Below are positions 22,906 to 34,918 of a stretch of 64,000 nt of DNA, piece after piece. Origin of the DNA: Hevea brasiliensis (Eukaryota; Streptophyta; Magnoliopsida; Malpighiales; Euphorbiaceae). A program made the position numbers and the translations under genes. Numbering within the stretch: the stretch's first letter is position 1; every line of letters starts with the position of its first letter. A model generated the notes under the pieces. It was not told the origin of the DNA and made no database searches. It saw only the letters and a program-made list of their open reading frames with translations. The DNA is taken from assembly GCF_030052815.1 (NCBI RefSeq), contig NC_079503.1, positions 57,578,735 to 57,642,734 of the forward strand, written 5' to 3'.

Positions 22906-23666
22906 TTTGTCAACTTTGATCTTTGTTTTTTCTGTTTGGCTATCTTCTTGGAAGGACCAGGAATCTGAGGTTTCTTTTTCTTATTGCCCTTCTTCTTGTT
23001 GACTTTCTAGCAGAAGAAAATGCAATCAAAGCTACCTCTTTTCCTTTATTACCCTGCATATTCTTTTGGGCAATAACCAGCATGTTGAGTAAACCAGCTA
23101 AGGTGCATTCCTGTTTAGTCACATGGAAATTTGTCACAAAATTCCCAAAAGACTCAGGAAGGGACTGAAGGATCAAATCCGTTCGTAGTTGGAAATCCAT
23201 GTTGAAGTCAAGATGTTCCAACTGCTCAATCAGTCGAATCATCTTGTGGACATGATCCCCAACATTCTGTCCCTCAAACATCCTCATACGAAATAGCTGT
23301 CTAGATATCTCATACCTAGCATTCCTGCTGTGCTCACCATACAACTCTTGTAGGTGAAAGAGGATCTCACTCGCACTCTGCATGTTCTCATGTTGCTTCT
23401 GTAACTCATTACTCATGGAAGCAAGCATGTAACACTTAGCTCTCATATCATGCTCCTTCCACTTATCCAAAGTTTCATATTCCTCTTTGTGTGGCCTCTG
23501 GAGGTAAGGGACCAGGAACATTTGAATCTAGAACATATCCTATATGTTCAAGGTTCAGGACAAGTTTCAAATTTCTTAGCCAATCAGACAGATTAGGTCC
23601 TGTCAACCTATTGTGATCAAGTATGCTTGCAAGGATATTGGATGGTGGTGGTTGTTTTATGCTCAT
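22906..23666 (-). pseudogene. H gag
   Basis: The start at 23666 gives MSIKQPPPSNILASIL, a common copia gag N-terminus, with WLRNLKLVL following. A frameshift near 23510, at VPGPLPPEA, moves to the frame 23521-22940 (193 residues), with KWKEHDMRAKCYMLAS and LPESFGNFVTNF motifs of the copia gag (UBN2-like) family. The lysine/arginine-rich end runs into the triplicated knuckle. One frameshift and one terminal frame change separate it from a working protein. Confidence 0.88.
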
Positions 23667-25439
23667 TTTTATCAGAAAATTAACTGCAGAAAATAACTAG
23701 ATTAATTAGTAAATGTATCATGTAATTAACCAAAATGATTATGGTCTTTTAATCAAATTGGTCCTCCCACTAACTTAGCGAATCCTATACTTCCAAAGTA
23801 GAAAACGAAATCCTAGTTGGATGGATTTCTAGTGGGTGATTGAATTCTTATAATTCTATTGATCATCCTCAGGTACATCCATTATTGGAATTACAATAAA
23901 CTATAAGTGAGCAACTCCTTGCCCATCACATCTCATGTGAGGTTCAATCCTTTACCTAGCCCCTAATGCTCAAAATCTCAGGTACATCCATTATTGACTT
24001 ATCTTGCATTAGTTAAGTTGATCCCATTGAGCCAGTAATTATGCAAATAATTTTTATGTCCTCAGGTACATCCAATTTTGGCCACTAAACCATTTACATA
24101 TTTACAAAATCTCATGCTTAACAATTATTCTTAAGAAAATCTCTTAAATTAATTGCATCTTATGCAACTATTTAAAATTTCTTAAAATAATTGCCCCAAT
24201 GGAGGGCCTATGTTATAATTACTTTAATTATAGCATTTCCAACTTAATCATTTGTTTGGAAGATTTTATGGTCATTCTAATTACTATTAAGGTCTCACTT
24301 TGCACATTATCCATTTAGCATGCATATATCATATAATTGCATACATTCCCATACATCTCATGCATTCATGGATAAGCAGTAAATATGGTATGATCATGGA
24401 CTTTTTAAGGGATTCAATTCTGAGCTACCAAGAATTGAATCAGGGCATTCCTAGGTGCATTTCATTCATTCATTCATTTTACAAGAGTTGCTGAAGGAGT
24501 ACATAATCAACACTTGATCTTGAATTCCTCCCACTGGTCCCACCAATGCTCTTGACCTCCTTGAACTTCTTGCAATCCAATATTACATAGTAATCCTTGG
24601 CATACCAAGGCGAATTTACAAGAACTTAAATAAATGAAATTACAACCCAAAAATTATTACAAACTTAATAATACATGCCCAAAATAAATTAAAATAAATT
24701 AATTAATTTACAAACCCAAAGAAACATAAAAGAAATAAATCCAATCACATTGGTCTTTTATAGTCCATGATCATCCATCATGCATATCACTATTTAACAA
24801 TTAAATAAAACATACATACTTAAATTCAATTGAATATCTCATATTCAACTTAAAAATCCAGATTTGAATATGATTCAAATAAATTTAAAAATTCAGATTT
24901 GAATCTCATTCAAACAAATTTAAAAATTCAGATTTGAATCACATTCAAACAACTTTAAAAAATCAGATTTGAATCACATTCAAACATTTTTAAAAAAATC
25001 AGATTTGAATCACATTCAAATATTTTTTAAAAAATCAGATCTGAATTTTATTCAATTAATTTTAAAAAATCAGATTTAAATATGATTCAAACAACTTTAA
25101 AAATTCATATTTGAATCACATTCAAACAACTTTTAAAATTCAGATTTGAATCACATTCAAACAATTTTTAAAATTCTGATTTGAATCATAATTTAAATGT
25201 GTGATAAAAATTCTAATTAAACAATTTAATTAGACATAAAATGGATCTTAGATCATACAACAATTGCACATTCACCATCCATTTACCTTTGCACACCATT
25301 GTGATGCATCAACCATGAGCACCATGGTGTTCATCATTTGTGCCGCCACCTTGACTTTGCACCCAGCAATAAACTTTTGATCTCATGATCAAACACACAA
25401 TTAAATCATATAAACATCAATCTAAATGGCAAATATAGT
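23667..25439 (-). other. H leader between primer site and gag
   Basis: About 1.8 kb without a gene. Three copies of CTCAGGTACATCCA lie at 23868, 23977 and 24061. A ten-copy 35-bp array fills 24859-25210. The 64-residue frame at 24300-24494 has no domain. The length is large for a copia leader and suggests cis-acting RNA structure or captured sequence. Confidence 0.75.
24859..25210 (-). repeat. Ten-copy 35-bp tandem array in H leader
   Basis: Units starting with CAGATTTGAATC or a variant begin at 24859, 24894, 24929, 24964, 25000, 25036, 25071, 25106, 25141 and 25176, a period of 35-36. Most carry the inverted repeat TTTGAAT..ATTCAAA separated by three bases. AT-rich spacer (TTTAAAAA) separates the palindromes. 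Confidence 0.92.
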
Positions 25440-25452
25440 GGCTCTGATACCA
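25440..25452 (-). other. Primer binding site of H
   Basis: The minus strand reads TGGTATCAGAGCC, a perfect match to the plant initiator-Met-tRNA primer site, two bases from the 5' LTR. Confidence 0.93.
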
Positions 25453-25454
25453 AT

Positions 25455-27558
25455 TGAAGGAACGGAAGCGTGAAAAACATAAGTTTATACCATTGAATTC
25501 AAAAATTTTCACCTAGGGTCACATGCACCATGCAAGATTTATTTTTATCTATTTGATTTCAATGATAAACAACATATTAAAACTCTTTTAATATGCTTTT
25601 GGATCTGTATTTGTCATTTAAGATTTTAAAATTAATCAGATTAATTTTAGAACCCTAGATTAAATCAAAAACGATTACACTAACCTCTTGATGCACTGCA
25701 GCGTGTCTGCGCCTTTGAGATTCGTCTTCAGGACACTAGATGTTGTCCCTCTAGCTTGTCCACACCAAGAACACCTATGGCAGCCCTTGAACAGCTTCTA
25801 AAGCCTTTTCTATTAATTAGAAATTCAAGTTCTGCTTTTTAAGAGATTAGAGATGTAAACATGACACTAGAAACAATTTCTAGCGTTCTTAATTCAAGAG
25901 ATTGATGGCTAATCTCTTTGAATTGATGAGAGATGAAGAAGAATTGATGAAAACTCTCAAAGTGGCATGACAAAGGAGTGTGGCTGCTGGTTGTTCTTTA
26001 TTTTCTCATAACAACACTTAAATAGCTAGGTTAACATATTAAACCCTTGTCACATGTCACCCTTTGATTAGCTCAAGGTTTAAGTGACCCAATCACATTG
26101 TGCCAAGTGTCAAACCTATATTTAATCTTGATTTTAATCATCTTACATGATTAAAAAAACATTTGGCAAGCTTATGTGTTATGCCATGTGTCACCATCTC
26201 ATGGTGCCACGTGTCACACTGCAAAATGACCAAAATGCCCCTGTGTTTTAATTTTGAGTTCTCAACCCAAAATAATTATTTTTCTTCTTCTAATTAATTT
26301 ATATCAAATATAAATTAATTAATTAATCTCTATTAATTAATTTCTCATTAATTAAATTCATATTTAAACACTTTAAATATAAATTTAACTTATATTATAC
26401 ATCCAAAAATCTAGATTTGGTTTCAAGTCATACTAGGGACTTTGCAAACTAATTGCAAACCAAACCTATTTAATTAATCAATTAAACTCTTTAATTAATT
26501 AATTAAATCATATTTAATTAGGTGATAACTTGTGTATGTGTGTGACTTACTAGGCTCATCACTAATTGGCAATGAGACATGATATCAACTCTTAATATCA
26601 TCAGAACTCTTTCTTACCATAAATGATTTCTCTAAATCATTTTATGAACCTCATAGACCATGGTTAACACCTAGCATAGCATGCCATGGCCACCCAATTA
26701 GTAATAAGGTTTACCTTATATGAACCTATAATCATATGTTACCATGCACTAGATCTCTCTGTTACCAAATCCCAACTCAAGCTGGAGTCATGGTTTATGT
26801 CAAACTCCATTTGCTATGAATATTATGTTCTCTTTTAATTCCAGTTCTTGATTAAAAAGATTTTCTCATCAGAAACTCTTTTCTGAATAAATCTATCTGT
26901 CTGGCAGAACTTGAAACATCAAGAACAATTAAATGAACATAGGATTTTATCTCTATTTACTTAGAGGAACAGATTCCATCTTGATCAACACCTACCTCCA
27001 TATATAACTAGTAGGAGCCAACACATGCCCATATACCCATACATAGTACAAGTATGAAAGCAGTATCAAACTCAAACTACCTATATACAAGATAACTGTG
27101 CTATCTCAGGTCTAAAGATTATATGCACTGATATGATTTATGACAAAACATTGACAAGAGCAAACTCCATGTGCTTGTCATAAGTGTCACTGGTTCGGCC
27201 TACTTATCATTTATAAGTGCCTATCATGTTTGTTATATGGCATGAGACTCACCATTCCATCTTATTTATATCTCATATAAATAACTTGGGAACAAACATG
27301 AATACAATCTTTCTGGATAAGTCATGTCCTTATTATGAAGTATCCTCGATTGTGAACCTATTTATGATACTTCGTGCTAGAAATATTGTCACTCATATTC
27401 TTAACAACTTAAGAATAATATTTCTAACAAAATATCAATGGACCTTTTCTATTACATATAAATATATTATGTAAACGAAAAAGTGGAAATGGCTTTTATT
27501 AATAAAAATATGTACAAGATACATACTAAATGATATGCTCTAGGGCATACTACTAACA
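25455..27558 (-). repeat. 5' LTR of H
   Basis: It matches 18004-20105 over the full length (2104 against 2102 bases). It starts TGAAGGAACGG and ends ACTAACA before the target duplication GGGTT. It would have been the promoter for leftward transcription. Confidence 0.94.
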
Positions 27559-28463
27559 GGGTTACGATGTTTAGAGTTGTGCAGCCTACAGTAATTACTT
27601 GGGACTTTTTCTTAGCTAAATTCAAGAAGAAGTATATTAGCCATGTCTATTTGGAGGCCAGACGGAGAGAGTTCCTGGCCCTGAGGCAGAGGCACTTGAC
27701 TGTATTTTAGTATGAGAGAGTTTGTACAGCTGAGTAGGTATGCCTGGGAGATGATGCCTATAGAGGCAGATAGGTGCCGACGGTTTGAGGATGGGCTGAA
27801 TGATAATATCAAACTTCTGGTTACTGCACATCAGATTACTGATTTCTCCCAGTTAGTGGCAGCAGCTCTAAATATGGAGAGAGTGAGAGAGAGTGAGCAG
27901 ACTCTGAAAGATAGGCGGTGTAAGAGAGGACCTAGATCGAGGCAGTCTAGCAGGTCGGCTTCTACTAGTAAGAAGCCCAAGGGTTCACAGGTTCGGACAC
28001 AGGGCCAGAGAGGCCAGTCTGGGGTATCTATGGTCAGTTCTCCGGGCACAGTAACAAGGGGATCAGTCCCAGTTCCATAATGTACACACTGTGGTAGGAG
28101 ACACAGAGGGGAATGTCGACTATTGATTGGGGGATGTTTCCATTATGGAGATACAGACCATTATCTGCGGGATTGCCCACAAAGGAGTGTTCCCACTGCT
28201 CCACCATAGACAGAGAGGTCTACCCTAGTAGCCCAGAGGGGTAGAAGACCTGCTAGGATAGAAGCGGTTGGTACTTCACAAAAAGTTGCTTCTGAGATAG
28301 TTGAAAGGCCCGAAGCCAGAGTAGCACCACGTGTATATGCCATGAAGGCTCGGGAGGAGTCAGATCTAGACACTGAAGAAGCGACACGAGAAAGCAAAGA
28401 AACGAGGAGGTAGCAGTTTCCTCGATTATTTACATCAGGTAAATTTCGAGGATGAAATTTCTA
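27559..28463 (+). pseudogene. D gag, 3' part, fused to the last pol codons
   Basis: Gag resumes after H with TMFRVVQPTVITWDFFL. A TAG near 27708 and a frame change precede the frame 27712-28080, with FVQLSRYAWEMM and DGLNDNIKLL. Two knuckle-like motifs follow (CTHCGRRHRGEC; CFHYGDTDHYLRDC, where the second cysteine is tyrosine). At about 28360-28385 the text goes from REESDLD to TEEATRESKETRR, the chromodomain tail of pol, then a stop and the readable end FTSGKFRG. All enzymes between are gone. This is a gag-only derivative of an A-like element. Confidence 0.85.
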
Positions 28464-28479
28464 TTTAGAGGGGAAGAGT
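28464..28479 (+). other. Polypurine tract of D
   Basis: TTTAGAGGGGAAGAGT lies directly before TGTAACATCTG, nearly the same as in A. Confidence 0.8.
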
Positions 28480-30847
28480 TGTAACATCTGAAACTTCTGA
28501 GCTCTAAATAGTACAATTTTCAGTTAGTGAATAATACTATTCAAAGCTGGTTTGAGGACTAAAAACAAGATGAAAATAAATTGAAATAAATAGAATAAAA
28601 AATCAAAGTGACCATCGGGTTATGGACTTAATCGGTATTACCGAAAATGATTGACTATAACCCGATGAGGGGGCATTTTGGTCAATTCACTCCAAGAGTT
28701 GACTTTTAACCTAAATGTCCATTAAAATGTGTGAGATTGAAATATTAAAAATGAATTAAAAATATGAAGTGTGTATGGAATTTAAAAGGGACACATAGGG
28801 AATTAAGTAAATTGTTATAAAAAAAGTTATAATTATAATTAAATTAAAAATTCAATCAAGTTGGATAATTATAAATAGATGAGACAAAGTGCATTAATTA
28901 AAAGATAAACATCTTCTTCCTTCTTCCATTAGGCCGAACCAAGCTCCCCCATGTTCTTCCTCCATTTTTTATTCTTCAAGCTCCATTTTCCTTAATTTCC
29001 TTTCATATTTCCCATAGCCACCAACATAAAAACTTGCTATTAGACCTTAGTAGAGTGATTGGAAGCAAAAAGAAGTAGAATTTTGAATAGTTTGGCAAGC
29101 TAGGAAATTGGCTTAAGTGAGGTATGTGCAAATTCAACTTAGATTCTTGTTTACTTCTTGAATTTGAGTTGGAATATGGATAATTTACAAAGAAAAATGA
29201 AAAAATATTGCATGAATAGTGACAGTGTAATTCAACCAACTTGGATAGGGTTAGGGTTTTCGATGATTTGGTGAAAGCGAACATACCTACTAATGTTGAT
29301 TGATGTGTATATGATTTGGAATATTGGTACTTGCATGAGATTGTGAATTGTGAAGTTAGGGTTTGGTGGAATTAGGGTTTTTATGCCGTGAAGTGCAATT
29401 GATGTGTTGATGTGGTATAGTGACCAATTGATGTGTATATTAATGAGAATTTACGTTGGTTGGTAAAAAGAATAAATAGAAGTGACATTGAATCTTGGCG
29501 TTGAATCTAGACAGCTTGTGTCCAGTGTGTTTGAATGACTATAAGTTGAGCTACATAGCTCCAATTGGTGTGAAATCAATTGGAGATGAAACCTGAGACA
29601 TAATGCTACAATTTTCATGGGGAGAGCCTATTTAGAAAATGACCATAAGTTTACCCTATTTGAGCCTTGAATCCAAAATGGCAATTCTGAACCTGGGCAA
29701 AATGACCATATTAACAGTACTTAGTAAATTAGTCATAACTCACTCTAAGAAACTCCAATTTAGGTGATTCTTGAACCTATGGAATTTTGAGACATAGGAG
29801 AACATTTCATATGAGGAACTTAAAGCCAAATTATGAACCTAACTCAATTAAATTGCTAGAAAATTTTGGTCCAGAAACTTACCCTAAATTCTGGACTGAA
29901 CCTAGAAAATGTGAGGAATTGGTCAACTAACCAGTTTTGGTAAAAATGCTATAACTCAAGCTAAAAAAAATGTAGTGATTCCAAAGCCAAAATTCTCAAA
30001 AGACATAGAACTATAACTTTTGTGTTTTGACCAGAAACCAGATCTTAAGGCAACTTAGAGAATTTGTTAGAACAAATTATAAATGGAAATACTGGAATTC
30101 CTACAATCCAGCAAATTTGCCTTATGAACTCCGAATGGTTATTAGGCCATAACGTTTTCTATAGAACTCCAATTGAAGTGATGCAAAAATATTTGGAACC
30201 CTAAGACAAAGGCCTAAAACTTTATTTCAGAGACCTAAAGCCAATTCTAAGCCTAAAGTGCTCGGATATTAGTTGTAAAATTTGGTGAAATTCTGGAAAA
30301 CAAGGAAAGATCAGGCTTTAGTACCCTAAATAGTACTTAGTAATTTGACTATAACTAGAGCTCCAACACTTCAAATTGAATGATTCAAAAAGGGAATTAA
30401 AGTCAAAACATAGGGAAACAACTTTCATGAAAAAAGTGAGGCCAAACTAATTCCACATCTTGGCCAAATTGCTAGGGAAAGTTAAAGTGTTAATTCTGGA
30501 ATTCATTAAACATTTACAAAATGACTTGAAATGTGATATGTACTTAACACAAATGATTTGATAAATACATGTACCACATGAATATGTAATTGGGACTTAT
30601 GTTCCCATCATGAATGGAATGAAAATGCTATGAGCATGAATGACACATGAAATGAAATAATGAGACTTATGAATACATAACAATATCGATTTGCCCATGT
30701 ATGCCTAGATATTAGCATATGGGTTGGATTGATTGGCATGCCAATTAGGGACCATAGATGTAGTAATGCCCATGGCTTTTGAGCCTACTTCCTGAATGAT
30801 CATTGATAGACAATGTATGTCTAATATGGTTATTCTTCTAGCTTATG
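28480..30847 (+). repeat. 3' LTR of D, sense 5' portion
   Basis: It starts TGTAACATCTG and matches the 5' LTR of D from about 29232 on. It is cut at 30847 by E inside the first GGC..GCC hairpin (GCTTATG). TTGGCATGCCAA is at 30733-30744. The rest of the LTR should lie beyond the right edge of the window, after E. The minus-strand frame at 29003-29284 has no domain. Confidence 0.87.
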
Positions 30848-33800
30848 TGTAACACCCCCATACTAAGTGGTCCGTACATTCTACTATCTGTTCGGACAAC
30901 TAAAATGTCTAGAACCATATCTAAGCCACCTTGAAAACCCATAAATAAAAATTGATAAAGATCACATGAGGGTGGAAGAGAATAAGAGAAATAAAGCTTA
31001 AATCGGTTAAATGAGCTAAGGTCCCAACGATGGGTGACCGACCCGAAAAGCGACTGTGAGCTCAGTTGCTCCCCTAAATTCGTGTGAGAACCCATGACAC
31101 CCTAGGTCAAGTGATAATTGAGAAATTAATGAGAACTAGAAAATCGTGGAAGTAAAAAGAAAATTAATTCAAATAAGAGAATCAAAATTCAAGGAGTTAT
31201 CAAGTGTTATTAAAAGATGAATTAGAACCGATGAGGGGCATTTTGGTCAATTCACCCCTAGAGGTGACTTTTGACCTAAATATCTATTAAAATGTATGAG
31301 ATTAAAATAATGAAAAATACTTAAAAATATAAAGAAATGAGCATGGAAAAGAAAATCAAGAAATGAAAATTTTTAATTTTTAATGCTTTATGACATAAGT
31401 ATTACCTAAGCATGACACAATTAAATTTATAATTTTAAATTATAAAAATTGGGGATAATTATAACATAAAAAGAGACAAAAATTAAAAAATAAAAATCCA
31501 TTTCTTCTTCCTTTAACAGCCGGCCACACTACTCTCTCTCTCTCTCTCTCTCACCATTCCACCATTGATGACCATTTGAGCTCATAAAAACCCTAGTTTC
31601 TTTCCATAATTTTCAAAACTCCCAACAATAAAACTTGATTTTTGACCTTGATTAAGAGATTGGGAACAAGAAGGAGAAGAAATATTGGAGATAGGAAGCT
31701 TGGGAAAATTATCTAATTGAGGTAGGTACAATCCTAGTTTAAATTCTTGTTAGACTATTAAACTTGAGCTTGATTATGTAAATCTTTCAAAGAAAATTTA
31801 AGAAAATATGCATGAATGGTGGTTTAGGAAATTTGGTCAGGTTAGGACCTTAGAGTTTTGGTATGTTTTAAATGTGTTGGGCATGAAATTGAGCTTAATT
31901 GAAGTAGTAGACATGAATTAGGTGTTTTGTTTACATGAATTAGCATGAATTGTGAAATTTGGAGAATTAGGATTTATGGAAATTAGGGTTTTGGGGAATG
32001 TTGACCAATTGATGTTTATCATACTTAATTGTGGTCATTTGGATAGAGAATTGATGCAAATTAATGAAGGGAATTGATGGAATTGTAATGTGTGAATTGC
32101 TGGATTCTGGATAGCCTGAGTCTAGTCCACTTAGATAGTTATAAGTTGAATTATATTGCTCAATTGGTATGAGCCAATTAGAGATGAAACTTAAGACCTA
32201 AAGCCACAAATTTCATGAAGAAACCTTGCCTAAAAACTGACTATAAGTTGGCCTAAAATTGGCTTGAATCTGGAATTGGTGTTCTAGACCTGACTAGAAT
32301 TGACTAAGTGAATAGTAAATATTCAAATAGGCATAACTCTCTGTAGAAAGCTCCAAATGACCTGATTTTTGAACCTCTGAAAATCTTAGACATAGTAAAA
32401 TATTTTTCATGAAGATCATAACCTAAATTATGACCCTAACTTGGTCAAATTGCTAAGCAAAGTTAATCCAATTAATCATCCAAAACCAGACTTGACCTAG
32501 AAATCCTGGACAAATGGCCATCCAACCAGTTTTGGCAAAAATGTCATGATATGGGCTACAAAACTGCAAATGGAGTAATTTAAAAACCAAAATCTTCATA
32601 AGACCCAAAACTACAACTTTGATGTTTTTGCCAGCACCCAAATCCTAGGAACTTAGGAAAATTGTTAGGAGAAATAAGGACTTCCCAATCTGGAATTCCT
32701 GCATTGGAACCAATTTAGCCATTTGACCCTAGAACAGTAATTAGACAATAACTTTCACTAGCAAATTTCAAATGGGATGAGCCAAAATGATCTAAAAACC
32801 TAAGACTTAGGGCTACAACTTTGGTTTAGAAACCTTACTTAAATTCTGAGGGTAAGGACCTCAAAAGTGAATTGTAAGACCTGACCTGAAACCTGGAATT
32901 ATGGAATTGCAGGGGTTTATGAGTCCAAGTTAGTTAAATTACCATAACTCACCCTACATAATCTCAAATTTAGAAATTCTTGAACCTGTGTAATCATGAG
33001 ACATAGGAGAACAACTAATATGAAGAACACCAAGCCAAATTATGACCATAACTAGTTCATTTAGCTTGACCAAGTTAAGTTCTAGAATCTATCCTATTCT
33101 AGAATAGTATTAGTCACTGGAGTAACACTTGGTAAATAGACCATAACTAGAGCTACACAACTCCAAATTAAGTGATTCAAATTGGAAAAAAAACTTAATA
33201 CATAAAGGAATAACTTTCATTAAGATCACTTCACCAAATTTGGACAGGAACTAGGTTGAATTTGGATTCAAACCTCAAAGTCTAGTACTGTCCAGAACCA
33301 AAATTTCTTAAAATTGCTTAAGTAACTTAGCCATTCATTAGGCATTTAATTAATTAGCTATTAGTAGTAGTTGAATTAAGTATTGAGACATCTCCATTGT
33401 ATATTTTCAGTGGAGAAAAAACCCTCAAAGGACAAGGAGAAGTGAGCTAAGGGACAAAGGGATGCAATAAAGGTTTGTGCACAACTACTCCCTTTCCTTT
33501 GTTTTCCAAATTACAATTAATTTAAAGAAGCTTTTATGAATGAGTTGTGATCTAATTACATTGAGAACTATGATTTGTGAAAATGGTGTGTTGTTAACCC
33601 TTTTTGGGTAATTGTTTTGAATGAAACATAATTGTGAGTTGATAAATAACTTTGATAAATGGAAAATTATTAAATATGATTTGAAACCACAGTTGACATG
33701 ACTATGTATTTTATATTCCTCACTAGCTTGCTTAGTGCAATGAATTGGATTTGTTTTCCCTCTCTAACTGAAGTGTTAAGGTGTGTTGCCAGTTGAAGAC

Positions 33801-34728
33801 GAATTGAATAAGTACTTATATATTTGCTAGCTAGCTCTTGCATTAGCCTTTAGTTATTGGGATGAATTGGATAATTGTGTCATATTCTAAACTGTGTCGT
33901 TTTTAGAAAATTTTTTTTTATGATTATTGGAATAAAATTTGCTTCTATTAAAGGATTCTGTCCTTTTAGAAATATTGTAAGATTTTACATGTGTTTGATA
34001 TTGTAATTGATTAAGTTTTGGTAAATTATGATTTGTATTGAGTTTTAAATTTTTAAGTTGTGCGCCATTGAGTGTAATACTCAGTGATGGCTTGTTCATG
34101 CTATCGTAGGTAAGGAGAAGGAAAAAGCAGTAGAATGAGCTATTTGTGGCAGTAGAGAGAGCAGTATTTTGGGTCTATGTTCGAGTATATTAGTTATACC
34201 CTTTGTAAATTTTCTTTTAAAGTACATGTATCTGTATGTATTTATACATGAATATTGAGCAGTTATATAAAAAGCTTGTAATGTTATTTTGGTTAATGTA
34301 AATTTTTGTAATATAAACTTTGTTATTCAAATAAATGCAAATATTTAAGTTTCCTTTTGAATTCTACAAATGATGAATTACTTTCCTTATGATGGAGATG
34401 GTTGAGATTGAAATGTGATGATTTGTGGTTGAGTTGTGAATAATATATTTCTATAAAGTGTTTTTGACAGGTTTTGAAGAATGATTTTCTTATATTTACA
34501 GCCGTTACTCTACCAAAATTTTTATAAAAAAAAAAATTATGACATCTACCTAAATTTAAAAGAATACTTTAACCACTATTTTATGGTCATGTGAAACTCT
34601 CAAATGTATTGGAATTGTTTTAAAATCCCTTGTAGTATATTTAATGAGTTATTAGTAGGTAAAGTTCGGTAATTCATTAGATATACTACTGGATCATGTC
34701 ATGCCTTACGGAGGGGTAAGGTGTGATA
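30848..34728 (+). repeat. 5' LTR of E (type II)
   Basis: It is 3881 bases, from TGTAACACCCCC to GGTGTGATA (expected GGTGTGACA). Six modules begin near 32145, 32330, 32543, 32738, 32940 and 33130. A CT run of about 10 units lies near 31532-31552; the 3' LTR copy has about 5. Small minus-strand frames (30838-31095, 32453-32641, 33887-34099) have no domain. Confidence 0.9.
34066..34086 (+). other. Conserved LTR stem-loop (E 5' LTR)
   Basis: CATTGAGT at 34066-34073, loop GTAAT, ACTCAGTG at 34079-34086: eight pairs with one G-T type mismatch. CGTAG|GTAAGG follows with GT at 34110, the best splice-donor match of the set. Confidence 0.72.
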
Positions 34729-34736
34729 TGTTTTAG

Positions 34737-34748
34737 TGGTATCAGAGC
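34737..34748 (+). other. Primer binding site of E
   Basis: TGGTATCAGAGC, a perfect initiator-Met-tRNA match, eight bases after the 5' LTR. Confidence 0.9.
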
Positions 34749-34918
34749 TAATATTTTTAAGCATGTTTTGAACTGTGATTTTGAAATATTTTCTTAATGA
34801 GTACAACTGCTCAATGTTATTAAATGATACATAGAGTACATTACATTATGAATATGAACTAACAGAAGGAAATCTCCTTAGGTTGTTTGTTCAAGAGATA
34901 AAATATCCTTTAATTAAA

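Larger units (their letters stand above)
18004..27558 (-). mobile_element. Ty1/copia element H, structurally complete, in D gag
   Basis: A copia element of about 9.6 kb with LTRs of about 2.1 kb. The 5-bp target duplication GGGTT is exact (17999-18003 and 27559-27563). In sense order: 5' LTR 25455-27558, primer site, 1.8-kb leader, gag, integrase, RT-RNase H, purine tract, 3' LTR 18004-20105. Integrase lies before RT, which defines copia. The two LTRs show about 5 differences in the first 180 bases. The protease is missing, so it looks non-autonomous. Confidence 0.95.
14919..30847 (+). mobile_element. Gypsy element D, gag-only deletion derivative
   Basis: D is the outermost host in the window. 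In order it has the 5' LTR remainder (14919-17455), primer site, gag split by copia H, a direct fusion of gag to the last codons of pol, purine tract, and 3' LTR from 28480. The whole of protease catalytic region, RT, RNase H and integrase is absent. X interrupts its 5' LTR and E its 3' LTR, so neither outer end nor a target duplication is visible. Its primer-site variant and gag resemble A. Confidence 0.88.

Noticed and set aside
24859..25210. CRISPR-like array (35-bp regular repeats)
   Set aside because: The repeats are directly tandem without unique spacers, and the context is a plant retrotransposon leader.
25440..25452. tRNA-like sequence
   Set aside because: It is only the 13-base primer site complementary to the initiator tRNA; no tRNA fold surrounds it. 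The same holds for the other primer sites.
27217..27474. Conserved 85-codon frame present twice (also 19764-20021)
   Set aside because: The similarity is explained by the two LTRs of H being copies; the frame has no domain and no coding-like pattern of changes.
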